The position numbers and the translations under genes are program-made. Below are positions 50,201 to 57,695 of a stretch of DNA of 64,000 nucleotides, in pieces (the first letter of the stretch is position 1; every line of letters starts with the position of its first letter). The DNA is from Lineus longissimus (lineage: Eukaryota; Nemertea; Pilidiophora; Heteronemertea; Lineidae), in NCBI RefSeq assembly GCF_910592395.1, contig NC_088321.1:1426001-1490000 (forward strand). The letters are read 5' to 3'. The notes beneath the pieces were generated by a model. That model did no database searches. It saw nothing but the letters and a program-made list of their open reading frames with translations, and was not told the DNA's origin.

Positions 50201-53200
50201 ACGATCACGTGACTGACCTAGTTCTAAAATTAGGTTCGGTATATAGCTGAGCGGAACGTTGTAGGCGTATGGAAATGAAAGATTTATAACTCATCTTTTA
50301 GTACATTATATTATACGTATTTGCGTAATTAGAAATTTTCAAATTTAGTACATGTAACAAATTTCAAGTTTCTAACGAACGGCGTACATGTAGGCCTTTA
50401 TGATACACCTGAAAATGAAGCTCTCGATATCGGAATTCTTGTTAAATTTTTTTGGATTGCCATAGAAACAAACTCGTTTTGTTCGCTTTCAGGATACATA
50501 CGAGAAGGAAGGAGTGAGTAAGTCGCCATTGCTGCATGAGCCAACGTTTCAGTTGTTCGGCATGCTTCGGGCAACTTCGATACTTTCCGGAAATGTTTTC
50601 AGTGCGATCTGATTTGAAGGGAGTTCAACGCGTTTTTTTTAAATTTCCCTTTTGCACCCTCTTGTCTGCTTTTATCGTTGTAGTTGTCGTTGTCGTCGTT
50701 GTCGTCGTCGTTGCATGTAGTGGTTATTATTCGTGCCCGAATGCACTGGCACACTCCCCTGTACTTATCGCCAGCATCAATGTAACCAAAACATGTGCCT
50801 GGGGAGTGTAATGCACCTGGTGTTCTAATTTCTACTAGACATTGTGAACTTCTGATTTTCGAGCATGCTCTCCGGAACACCCTGTGTACACAGTTACTCT
50901 TCTGCGCATTTATTGTGTTTATTTGCGTGCTTACCTGGAGAGGAAATGACGACACAAATACCTTTACTCACCGTGTAAGTGACATCTAAACACATAAGGA
51001 GATATTTTTGCGTAGACGAAATGTCTTATTGCCGGGGGAGTATTCAGACGTCTACACTGTCACTGCGATGAAGTACAGCTGAACCTCTCTATTACGGACA
51101 CCCTCAGGACTGACGAGTGCTGTCCTTAATAGAGGAGTCGTGACAAGAGAGATCAAATTGAATGGAAACGACCAATTTTAGACTTAAACTAGTGTCCTAT
51201 AGAGGGTGTCCTTATTAGAGAGGTATCCCTAAGTTCCTCTAAATATGTAGGAGAGCTCAGCATAGACGATATTAAACGAATTCCGATGTAATTCAGCTGT
51301 TCTGTTCTATTTCTTCCCATTCTACACGGGACATTCATCCATTGCACCATCCTCACCAAGTTATTCAAATGAGAGTTTCCCAATGGTAACCATGGCAACG
51401 CATCGTAAACCTACGTTACGAGAGTTATGGTGGAATGATGTGACCATATTCCTTTTTATAGACGGCCTGGCTTGCATAATTAGTGTTCCCCGTATTGCAG
51501 TGTTTCCAGACAGTAGACAGGTAGAGGGACCATGATTTGTCAGTCGGAGCACAACTGAGAAGAACGTGCTTCTTACATTGTACAGCATAGCAAGTTGAGA
51601 CGGAGGAGCAAACTCCAAGCTTCGCCATTGTTGTTATTGGTAACTGTTGCTATTGGTAACTGTTGCTAAGTGATGACGAGACCAGGTTACAAACATACCT
51701 TGGTTTCTTCCGGTTACCGGGGCAAATGGAGCAAGTTCTTTCATTGGAGAAAAGGAGCAATTTCTCTCTTTGGGAGATCGAGGGAGCAGTTATTACAAAA
51801 CGTATACTGCATGAACATGATTTACTAATCCGCCTCGCTTCGTTTTTACTTGTAGGCCCAACAGACGGCGACACCGTATCACGTGAAGATTTTTGGAAAC
51901 TGCTGAAGACAGCCTCAACCATCCGCGACTGGACGCCCATGAACCCGGGCTTCCGGGAGTTCCAGCTGAGAATAGCCAGCATCTGGGCGGGGCTCATCAA
52001 GGGCACATTAGTATACAAGGCGGAAGGGAATCTACTAGTCATGGAGGTACGTTTTATTACTTCTTCTTCATCTCCTCCTCCTCCTCCTAGTCATGGAGGC
52101 ACGTTAGGTAAGTTAGATAACTTCTTCTTCTTCTCCTAGTCACGGAGGCACGTTAGGTAAGTTAGATAACTTCTTCTTCTTCTCCTAGTCATGGAGGCAC
52201 GTCAGGTAAGTTAGATAACTTCTTCTTCTTCTCCTAGTCATGGAGGCACGTCAGGTAAGTTAGATAACTTCTTCTTCTTCTCCTAGTCATGGAGGCACGT
52301 TAGGTAAGTTAGATAACTTCTTCTTCTTCTCATAGTCACGGAGGTACGTTAGATAAGCTCTTTTCCTTCGTCTACTTCTTCCGTTACGTTTTAATAGCCA
52401 TTGTCGGTTCAGGCCTAACGACCCCCAAGAAAGTTGTTCCGTGTGGGCAGATGTTTCAGAGGCAGCAGAGTCGAGAACCAAAGCCTCGGAGACGATCGCA
52501 GGGAGACGTTCCAAGGACGGCAGAGTCGACAACCAATGCCTCGGAGACGATCGCAGGGAGACGTTCCAAGGACGGCAGAGTCGAGAACCAAAGCCTCGGA
52601 GACGATCGCAGGCAGATGTTCTAAGGACGGCAGAGTCGACAACCAAAGCCTCGGAGACGATCGCAGGCAGATGTTCTAAGAACGGCAGAGTCGACAACCA
52701 AAGCCTCGGAGACGATCGCAGGCAGATGTTCTAAGAACGGCAGAGTCGACAACCAAAGCCTCGGAGACGATCGAAGGCAGATGTTCTAAGGACGACAGAG
52801 TCGACAACCAATGCCTCGGAGACGATCGAAGGCAGACGTTCTAAGGACGGCAGAGTCGACTACCAAAGCCTCGGAGACGATCGCAGGCAGATGTTCTAAG
52901 AACGGCAGAGTCGACAACCAAAGCCTCGGAGACGATCGAAGGCAGATGTTCTAAGGACGACAGAGTCGACAACCAATGCCTCGGAGACGATCGAAGGCAG
53001 ACGTTCTAAGGACGGCAGAGTCGACAACCAAAGCCTCGGAGACGATCGCAGGCAGATGTTCTAAGGACGGCAGAGTCGACAACCAATGCCTAAAAGACTT
53101 TACATATTCCATGTTCAATTTTTTCATCCCTTTTTTTAGATCAAGCGTGAAGAATGGAACCACTATTGGGGCGATTTCGCAGAAGCAGCGCACCTTGCCG

Positions 53201-54358
53201 GACAAACCTGGCCCGAGTGTTCCAAAGACGGCAGAGTTGACTACCAGTGTCTGAAAGACTTCACAGACTTCATGTTCAACATGATGGACGTAAATGGCAA
53301 GTAAAGTTTCGCAAAGTTACGTTTACCCATAACGTTCACATTTTCGAAGCCCGTTGTCGAGCTGACAGTGAGGGCCTATTACCATTTCCCCGCAGAACTA
53401 AAAAGATTATTGTTTGGAAGTTTAAAAACGTATGCTTGGTATATGCATGAACACTGTTCCATTCGAACAATAGAGTGTCCCTTTAAATGACAATACTGTC
53501 AGTGATCATTTAACTGAAACTACGCCCTTGGAGTGGGTATACAGTTCAAGGATCACTACAATTATTGTCACTTCCTGATCTTGATGGAAAAACTGGAAAT
53601 TTTCGCATTTGATTGGTTTAGACAATCGCGGAAAAAAATCGCGTGGCCATATCACGTCAACAGCAAAGCCTCACACTGTGGCAGTGGTTAAACATCTCAA
53701 CTCCTTGACATCTTTTCGCCGCTGCATAGGAGTGTGGTGTGTTTGGCGCGGAATATAGAGTATAGTCAATTAGGCCTGATTATATTTAATTTTGCTCTCG
53801 ATACATTTTCAGGCGATGGCAGCCTAGACAAGAAAGAATACATAAAATGTTTAGCAGCGTTTGGCATTCCCGAAAACGACAGTGAAGACTGCTACGAAAG
53901 AATCCTGTTGATCTTAAACCGAGACAAAACGGATCCGGTAGGTGGCCACTGCGGGTTCTATATCGCAGCCAAGATGGCTATCATTGTTTACAAAATGACG
54001 TCAATCTGACGTCACGCCAAACTTACAATATGGCAGCTGCCATACTCCCTTTGATTCAGCACCGGGGTCGGCTGAAGTCAGAATTCAGTCTACCAGATTC
54101 GGCATCCGGTTGGGCATGCGTATGACTAAGTGCTAGTATTCCTTGGTAACGGCTTTGTTACATTGGTTACTTGTCAATGCGCATGCGTAACCGGATGTAA
54201 CCTAAATAAACTAAACTAAATTCCCCATATTTTTTCTTCAGAGCCAGTGCCAGCTAGACGAACCGACGTTTGACAAATTATGGTTCGAATTCCTAACGAG
54301 TAATGACGAAAGGGAGGCTGGTAACTATCTCCTGGGGCCGAGTCCTGTCTATTCTTAG
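32262..54358 (+). CDS. SCP-B: divergent calexcitin-like calcium-binding protein (257 aa) with 19.4-kb intron
   Basis: Exons: 32262-32445, 51856-52046, 53140-53296, 53813-53937, 54242-54358. Exon 1 starts at an ATG in good context and gives a 45-residue tail with a PKA-like RRGS site, then FQKKKIDYMFDTLY, the entering helix of EF1. It ends in phase 1 and the exon at 51856 completes Gly, giving a helix-loop of exactly the SCP-A length. EF1 is degenerate (GPTDGDTVSRED), EF2 is unrecognisable, EF3 is perfect (DVNGDGSLDKKE) and EF4 is weak. The third intron uses a GC donor (AATG/GCAAGT). The link of exon 1 to 51856 rests on phase and alignment; the alternative is that exon 1 belongs to an unseen gene in the 32-51 kb stretch. 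Confidence 0.75.
32477..32560. mobile_element. MITE family A fragment
   Basis: TTAAAGGGAAACTTGGGCAT and the following TGCTGGTTT...ATCCAAAAATGGCTTCCAGC match the end of the complete element at 40522-40818. Confidence 0.6.
33181..38451. repeat. 71-bp hairpin satellite, about 74 copies
   Basis: Each monomer carries AGCTGACCTCTTGTCA and its exact reverse complement TGACAAGAGGTCAGCT, separated by about 36 nt, so every unit can form a 16-bp-stem hairpin. Variants differ by a few bases (TCAC/GCAC/GCAGGA; GGTGCC/AGTGGC). Variant order repeats at 639 bp (9 units, 33671 vs 34310) and at 1,278 bp (18 units, 36323 vs about 37600), showing higher-order duplication. The right end, GTACCTTTGGCCAGA (38437-38451), equals the terminal repeat of the MITE at 54664-54813. 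Confidence 0.97.
38515..38595. repeat. GTGTGATCACA short tandem repeat
   Basis: About eight copies of a 10-11-bp unit centred on the palindrome TGATCA, with TATGATCA, TGATTACA and TGTTCACA variants. Confidence 0.85.
38646..38797. mobile_element. Foldback element, 34-bp inverted ends
   Basis: 38646-38679 (GTGACCCGTCATAGCAAAAC...) and 38764-38797 are reverse complements with about three mismatches. The 84-bp centre is non-coding. Confidence 0.8.
39039..39275 (+). mobile_element. MITE family B copy
   Basis: Begins GTTAAAAGGGAA and ends GGGCCTTTAAA. It shares CATGCAAATCTGCTGAAACT and ACAACGGCAATG with 44278-44522. Confidence 0.8.
39310..39522 (+). mobile_element. MITE family C copy
   Basis: Contains CATCTTCAGGTGACT, CCGTACAAGCGTGAAT and a TTGTCCCTTTA end, matching 49573-49764 throughout. 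Confidence 0.8.
39823..40009. mobile_element. Foldback MITE, GCATGCGTAAC family
   Basis: The ends GAATCAGCGCCAC... and ...GCGGTGCTGGTTC are imperfect inverted repeats. The centre has TTACGCATGCGTA and GCGCATGCGTAA in opposite orientation around ACCATGGT. Relatives are at 7520-7638 and 54092-54203. Confidence 0.7.
40522..40818. mobile_element. MITE family A, complete copy (about 297 bp)
   Basis: The ends TTAAAGGACAATTTGGGCGT and ACGCCCAGGTTGTCCCTTTA form inverted repeats. The interior contains GGCTTCCAGC and GTGGCGGCGCATGGTGG, found in the copies at 46757-47057 and 54986-55211. Confidence 0.88.
40858..41270. other. CTT-rich stretch, no gene seen
   Basis: A TTCTTCATCTTCTTC microsatellite lies at 40860-40930. 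The rest is unremarkable intron sequence. Confidence 0.5.
41275..41392 (-). mobile_element. SINE with tRNA-like and 5S-like segments
   Basis: Read on the minus strand, TGGCTCAGTGGTTGGCGCG (tRNA A box) is followed within 20 bases by GGAAGTTAAGCATCGTTGAG and TTTGGATCGGTGAC, which match the internal promoter half of 5S rRNA. The arrangement suggests a chimeric tRNA/5S SINE head. The tail is not defined. Confidence 0.6.
42368..42590. repeat. Degenerate about 55-bp tandem repeat, 4 copies
   Basis: Units share CGCACGCGAATGTTCCTCTG, ACGTGTGCGGTCGCC and GCCATGATGGATC. No coding support. Confidence 0.8.
42591..44277. other. Intron stretch with no recognised gene
   Basis: Short imperfect repeats only. 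A C-run of about 14 lies at 44029-44044, and the palindrome-like ATGATCATGATCATATGA is near 43553-43571. Confidence 0.5.
44278..44522 (+). mobile_element. MITE family B copy
   Basis: Starts GTTAAAGGGAAACT and ends GCCTTTAACC, an inverted pair. The interior matches 39039-39275, including GCAAATTTGCTGAAACTTGG. Confidence 0.85.
45640..45780. repeat. Dispersed repeat related to 22030-22135
   Basis: Shares CCGTCTGCGCAG/CCGTCTGTGCAG, GTACGGCTGGAATTCCTAGC and the following GCGGCCGCACATA/GAGGTCGCATATG segment. Confidence 0.65.
46757..47057. mobile_element. MITE family A, complete copy
   Basis: TTAAAGGAACCACTTGGCCA to CCAATTGTCCCTTTAA. The interior keeps CCTGGCCAGGAAGATAATA and ACCATGCGCCGCCAC. Confidence 0.85.
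47340..47430 (-). repeat. tRNA-like fragment, probable SINE remnant
   Basis: Reverse strand reads TCATAATCGGGAGGTCGTGA then GTTCGACAC: an anticodon-arm-like piece and B box, without a complete cloverleaf. Confidence 0.45.
47431..49039. other. Intron stretch with no recognised gene
   Basis: No exon-like frame with plausible splice sites is seen. A weak B box (AGTTCAAACCC) lies near 48411. Confidence 0.5.
49040..49460. repeat. Irregular CCACCCTACCTTGG repeat block
   Basis: At least eight occurrences of CCTACCTTG with three copies of AGGGTTCCTATAGGGCCA at uneven spacing (near 49117, 49201 and 49347). It looks like a decayed compound tandem repeat. Confidence 0.8.
49573..49764 (+). mobile_element. 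MITE family C copy
   Basis: TTAAAGTGACAATCTTCGGG to GTGTCCCTTTAAA; matches 39310-39522. Confidence 0.82.
49765..51082. other. Intron stretch, no confident exon
   Basis: A possible start-containing segment at 49930-50019 and a 21-bp AG...GT-flanked segment at 50493-50513 were considered and not accepted because their phases do not join. A GTCGTTGTCGTC microsatellite lies near 50680-50715. Confidence 0.45.
51083..51226. mobile_element. MITE with ACCTCTCTANTANGGACACC ends
   Basis: The ends ACCTCTCTATTACGGACACC and GTGTCCTTATTAGAGAGGT are inverted repeats. It is the best copy of the family also seen at 3465-3625. Confidence 0.82.
52086..52350. repeat. 49-bp minisatellite copying the SCP-B exon 2 splice donor
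   Basis: Six intronic units each begin CTAGTCATGGAGG-ACGTTA, a copy of the real exon end CTAGTCATGGAG plus intron start GTACGTT at 52035-52053. Four or more copies read GCACGT in place of GTACGT. Starts are near 52088, 52137, 52186, 52235, 52284 and 52333. Confidence 0.93.
52440..53095. repeat. 55-bp minisatellite derived from SCP-B exon 3
   Basis: About 11.6 units of GTTCTAAGGACGGCAGAGTC-GACAACCAAAGCCTCGGAGA-CGATCGCAGGCAGAT. The core matches the nearby exon bases TGTTCCAAAGACGGCAGAGT-TGACTACCAGTGTCTGAAAG (53218-53257). The last unit (53060-53125) continues into a longer exon match, showing its source. A 55-bp period cannot be translated as tandem peptides. Confidence 0.93.
54092..54203. mobile_element. 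GCATGCGTAACCGGATG family MITE
   Basis: GGCATCCGGTTGGGCATGCG and GCGCATGCGTAACCGGATGT form imperfect inverted ends inside the last SCP-B intron. Confidence 0.65.
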
Positions 54359-54663
54359 GGACGAGATCGATTGACTGTTTGCCAATTGAACATGTTGGAC
54401 TGTCTGTGATGACGTCATATATTTATCTGGCGAAAGAGCATCCTTGAATCGCAAACTTGGTGAATGCCACATTCAGCTGACCTATACCGGTGTGCAAGGG
54501 ATTCTGGACCCCAGGCGGAAAAATTCAGTGATCATATTGCCAGCCTGCAAAGGCATTTTGTTGTCAAACAACTTCGAATGACTTATTCTCATTGGGGACT
54601 TAATTCCCTTTCGCACCGATTTTGTGGTTGTAAAGGCTGTACTGGTAGAGCGTTTTTCAGATA

Positions 54664-54813
54664 GATCTGGCCAAAGGTACTTGGCCGATCACTTGTCACT
54701 AAACTGTAATAGAGTGATCAAAAATTGTAATGTTCCACTGCTCTGGGCACGCGGTGTCATAGTTGACCAGATTTAGTTGACACCGTGAGAGAGTATCGGT
54801 ACCTTTGGCCAGA
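54664..54813. mobile_element. 150-bp MITE, apparent parent of the 71-bp satellite
   Basis: Perfect 15-bp inverted ends TCTGGCCAAAGGTAC and GTACCTTTGGCCAGA. Next to the left end, ACTTGGCCGATCACTTGTCA-CTAAACTGTA corresponds to satellite monomer bases ACTTGGCTGACCTCTTGTCA-CGAAACTGTA. The right half (GGTGTCATAGTTGACC) recurs at 38606-38628 beside the satellite. Confidence 0.88.
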
Positions 54814-54985
54814 ACGATATGAAATTTTTTTTTAACCCGTCTGCTTTTTCCATTTTGAACACTTCCAGCCAAACCGTGGTCAGGTGGGAGTCGCAAAATG
54901 CGCCATAATGGAGTTCTTCGTACGTTTACGAAGACATCCTGTCCAGAACTGCTGAATCTCACTAATGATACTGTTAAGAGTTAAC

Positions 54986-55211
54986 TTAAAGGGGCAACTT
55001 GGGCATGGGATTTACATGGCCAGGAGGATAATATTCCTGCTCGACACCATGCGGCGCCACTGGTAGTATCATACCGAACGACCGACCCATTTGACGCCAT
55101 CAATTATTGCAGTGATGGTTCTTCAGTGATCCTGCGTGGAGAAGTTCCGGTCATGCTGGAAGTCTTTTTGTATGAAAAAACAACATCTCTCATGCCCAAG
55201 TTGTCTCTATA
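54986..55211. mobile_element. MITE family A, complete copy
   Basis: TTAAAGGGGCAACTTGGGCA to TGCCCAAGTTGTCTCTATAA, with CATGGCCAGGAGGATAATAT inside. It lies in the SCP-B 3' flank. Confidence 0.85.
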
Positions 55212-57489
55212 ACTGTACATGTACAAATTCTGCCTTACGTGTAAATGATATTTTCACTAATTATTATTTTATATTGCGGTACAAGTTTATATGATGAGGG
55301 AAAGCGGTTGGAAAGTTCCGAGACCATTTCCGAAATAATGTCGAAATCCCTAGTTTTCGAGACTGTGTAAGGCACTCGAGGCTGTGGCTACAAAGAAAGC
55401 CCACATACTGTGATGACGTGTTTAAGCCGGTTTAGAGGCGAATACACAATCAGCCTATGATTTAACCACTGATACGCCACTATGTCTAGAAGCGTAATGA
55501 CATTATAGCGAGGTTTTGCAAGCTTACGTTTACATTCCCAAACAATGAGAGGGAAAAAAGAAATTGAAATACTCAACAACAATAGGCGAGCTTAAACACG
55601 TCGACAGTGAAGCTAAAACGCTTGTACAGAATGTAATATTAATCATTTTCCCTTCAAAGAAATGGTCGAGGAATTTCAACATCTTCTTTCACATTGTAAA
55701 TATTAGAGTTATAAAAGGGCTTTTTATTATATTCTATTAATATTATATGCAATGTTCCACCACCAGCGTGTACCTCTTTGCAAGTGCTGCCACTTAGGCT
55801 GGGTTTTTGTCCATCGTAATAGAGTCACGTGCGCCAGCATAGACCTCCTTACCTTTCCTGAGAATCACACACAATCCCAGACATTCTATGATAAAGAATT
55901 CTGCGTTTTGAAATTTAAGCCACTTGGCCTGTGTAAAGCAAGAGCTTAAAGACATTGGAGTAGGCCTATATTAGTTAACAGACTCTTGATAATTTCTTAT
56001 CTTTTACTGTCCTTGGTTCAGGACGCACCTCAACAGCGGTGTAACATTTGTGATTGTCCGCAGTATTCCAGTGTCAAAATGCTTGTTCCATATATTAACA
56101 CAAAATATTCATTTGTTTTTGAATTGAAGAACAGTATTTTCTCCCAGGTAGAAAATTGAAGGGAAATAAAGAATTCTCAATACTCTTGATACCTTTAGTA
56201 GCCCCAGCCAGCAGGATAGTGAGAGCCATCTGGTGTTCAGATTGGTGATCTCTCAGATGACATCTCGGCTATTCTCGTTCTCCCTGCGCCGATCTCGAGA
56301 CCTTCTACTTCTGATCTTTTGTATGTACCCACGCGTCGCGACATGCCTCTGTGTAAACAACGGTGACACCTGGTGGCTATATGGAACATTATCTTTGGTG
56401 ACGATGAAACTTTATGGGAATTAATTTTAATAAAGAAGTATGAAATCAAAATACACCACTTTGTGTTTTTTTTTGGTACCTCACCCTTTCCTGTAAAAAC
56501 CGGGCTGAAAGAAAGGGTGCCTCAGGTGTATGGCACCTTTTGGAGCGCCTAAGGTGCAGCCTTGGCACCCTTTTCGGTGTTGGGGTGCTAAAGAACAAGA
56601 TCGAGTTACCACGGATACAATGAAATTTCAAATAGCATTCCGCGATGATGAGGTCACTGCAGCTGCTGCCCTCTATTTCCCCATCGCTGAATTACAGGCA
56701 ATGTCGGACAAACATGCGGTTTCGTAATGGATTCAGGCTTTCTAACTAGGGCAGTTAGATTCAATCTGGCACATGTCCGAGTGTTAGAAATACAACATAA
56801 TTGTTCTGAATATTTCTCTCTCTGACTCTATGGTATCATTCATGCTAAAAACAAAGATAATTGACTTTGAAATAAGCTCAAATGCGTAGAAATAAGTGTC
56901 GATGTCCGACTGTCACGTGACTAAAACGTCATCAATATCTTATGCAAATGACCTTGTGAGCTATAAATAGTAACTGCGCGGAATGCTATTGGGGATATTG
57001 CTACACTAAGTCCCCATTGTCTGGCCATGAACTCAGCACGGGATGAAAGACTAGGTGACGGACATACTTTGTAAATATGTACAATGTACCTTGTACCCAG
57101 GTCTTACAGGCTTTTCAGTCCTATACATTCATGCTCATGGATGTTCATATGGGCCCTGGATCCAAGGCCCCATTTTGAGTTTGATGGCAGAATTTTGCAA
57201 AAATTTACCAAATGTTTGAAAAACCATGAAGCGGTTGGAATTTTGAGCTGATTTTTGCATGCAGCATCTGTACGACATCAACAACTACATTGGCAGTGTT
57301 TTATTGGTTCTGACATGTCTAGATATCAATTATAAAAATATATCATTTTGTGTCATTTTTTGATGGATTTGCAGGGCAATCAGAAAATAATTTAGGGGGA
57401 CTATGGTAAGGACTGGGGGGGGGGGGGGGCATCAAGCCCATATTGCCTAGCACAAAGAAAACACGGATAATAAAAAATCGTATTTACAC
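55212..57489. other. Intergenic between SCP-B and the TSP1 gene
   Basis: No gene is supported. A hairpin around AGGGTGCCTCAGG and GGCACCCTTT lies at about 56478-56600, and a G-run of about 14 at 57416-57429. Two AATAAA hexamers on the plus strand near 56165 and 56427 could end long SCP-B transcripts. Confidence 0.5.
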
Positions 57490-57495
57490 TTTATT
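57490..57495 (-). terminator. Poly(A) signal of the TSP1-repeat gene
   Basis: AATAAA on the minus strand, 55 bp beyond the stop codon at 57550-57552. Confidence 0.7.
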
Positions 57496-57549
57496 TACAC
57501 CGAGCTATTTGATTTAAATGTACAAAATTATTAATTTCACAATTTTACG

Positions 57550-57695
57550 TCAGCAAGCCGGGAATTCGCAGACATCAGTTTCAATGTTACCATATTCGCA
57601 GTGCTTCTTTTGACCTTGGCAACTGCGTGTCCTTGACCTTAACCCTGAGCCGCAGGTAACACTGCAGGACTGCCAATCTGTCCACTCTGAATAAT
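57550..57695 (-). CDS. Terminal TSP1-repeat exon
   Basis: 48 codons including the stop. WTDWQSCSVTCG, GLRSRTRSC and the later cysteines ending EFPAC give the full WxxW, CSxTCG and RxR pattern of thrombospondin type-1 repeats, the usual site for C-mannosylation and O-fucosylation. It joins in phase 1 to the donor at 58161-58160 (CCG/GTAAGA); reading through that donor would instead stop at 58115. Confidence 0.88.

Noticed and set aside
49930-50513. Possible two-exon small gene (ATG segment plus a 21-bp microexon)
   Set aside because: The first segment has no donor that joins the 21-bp segment in frame, and no later exon is recognisable.
52287-53254. Repeated frames resembling an EF-hand loop (SKDGRVDNQ)
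   Set aside because: The 55-bp period shifts frame at each unit, so no tandem EF-hand protein exists. The resemblance comes from derivation of the satellite from the adjacent exon.
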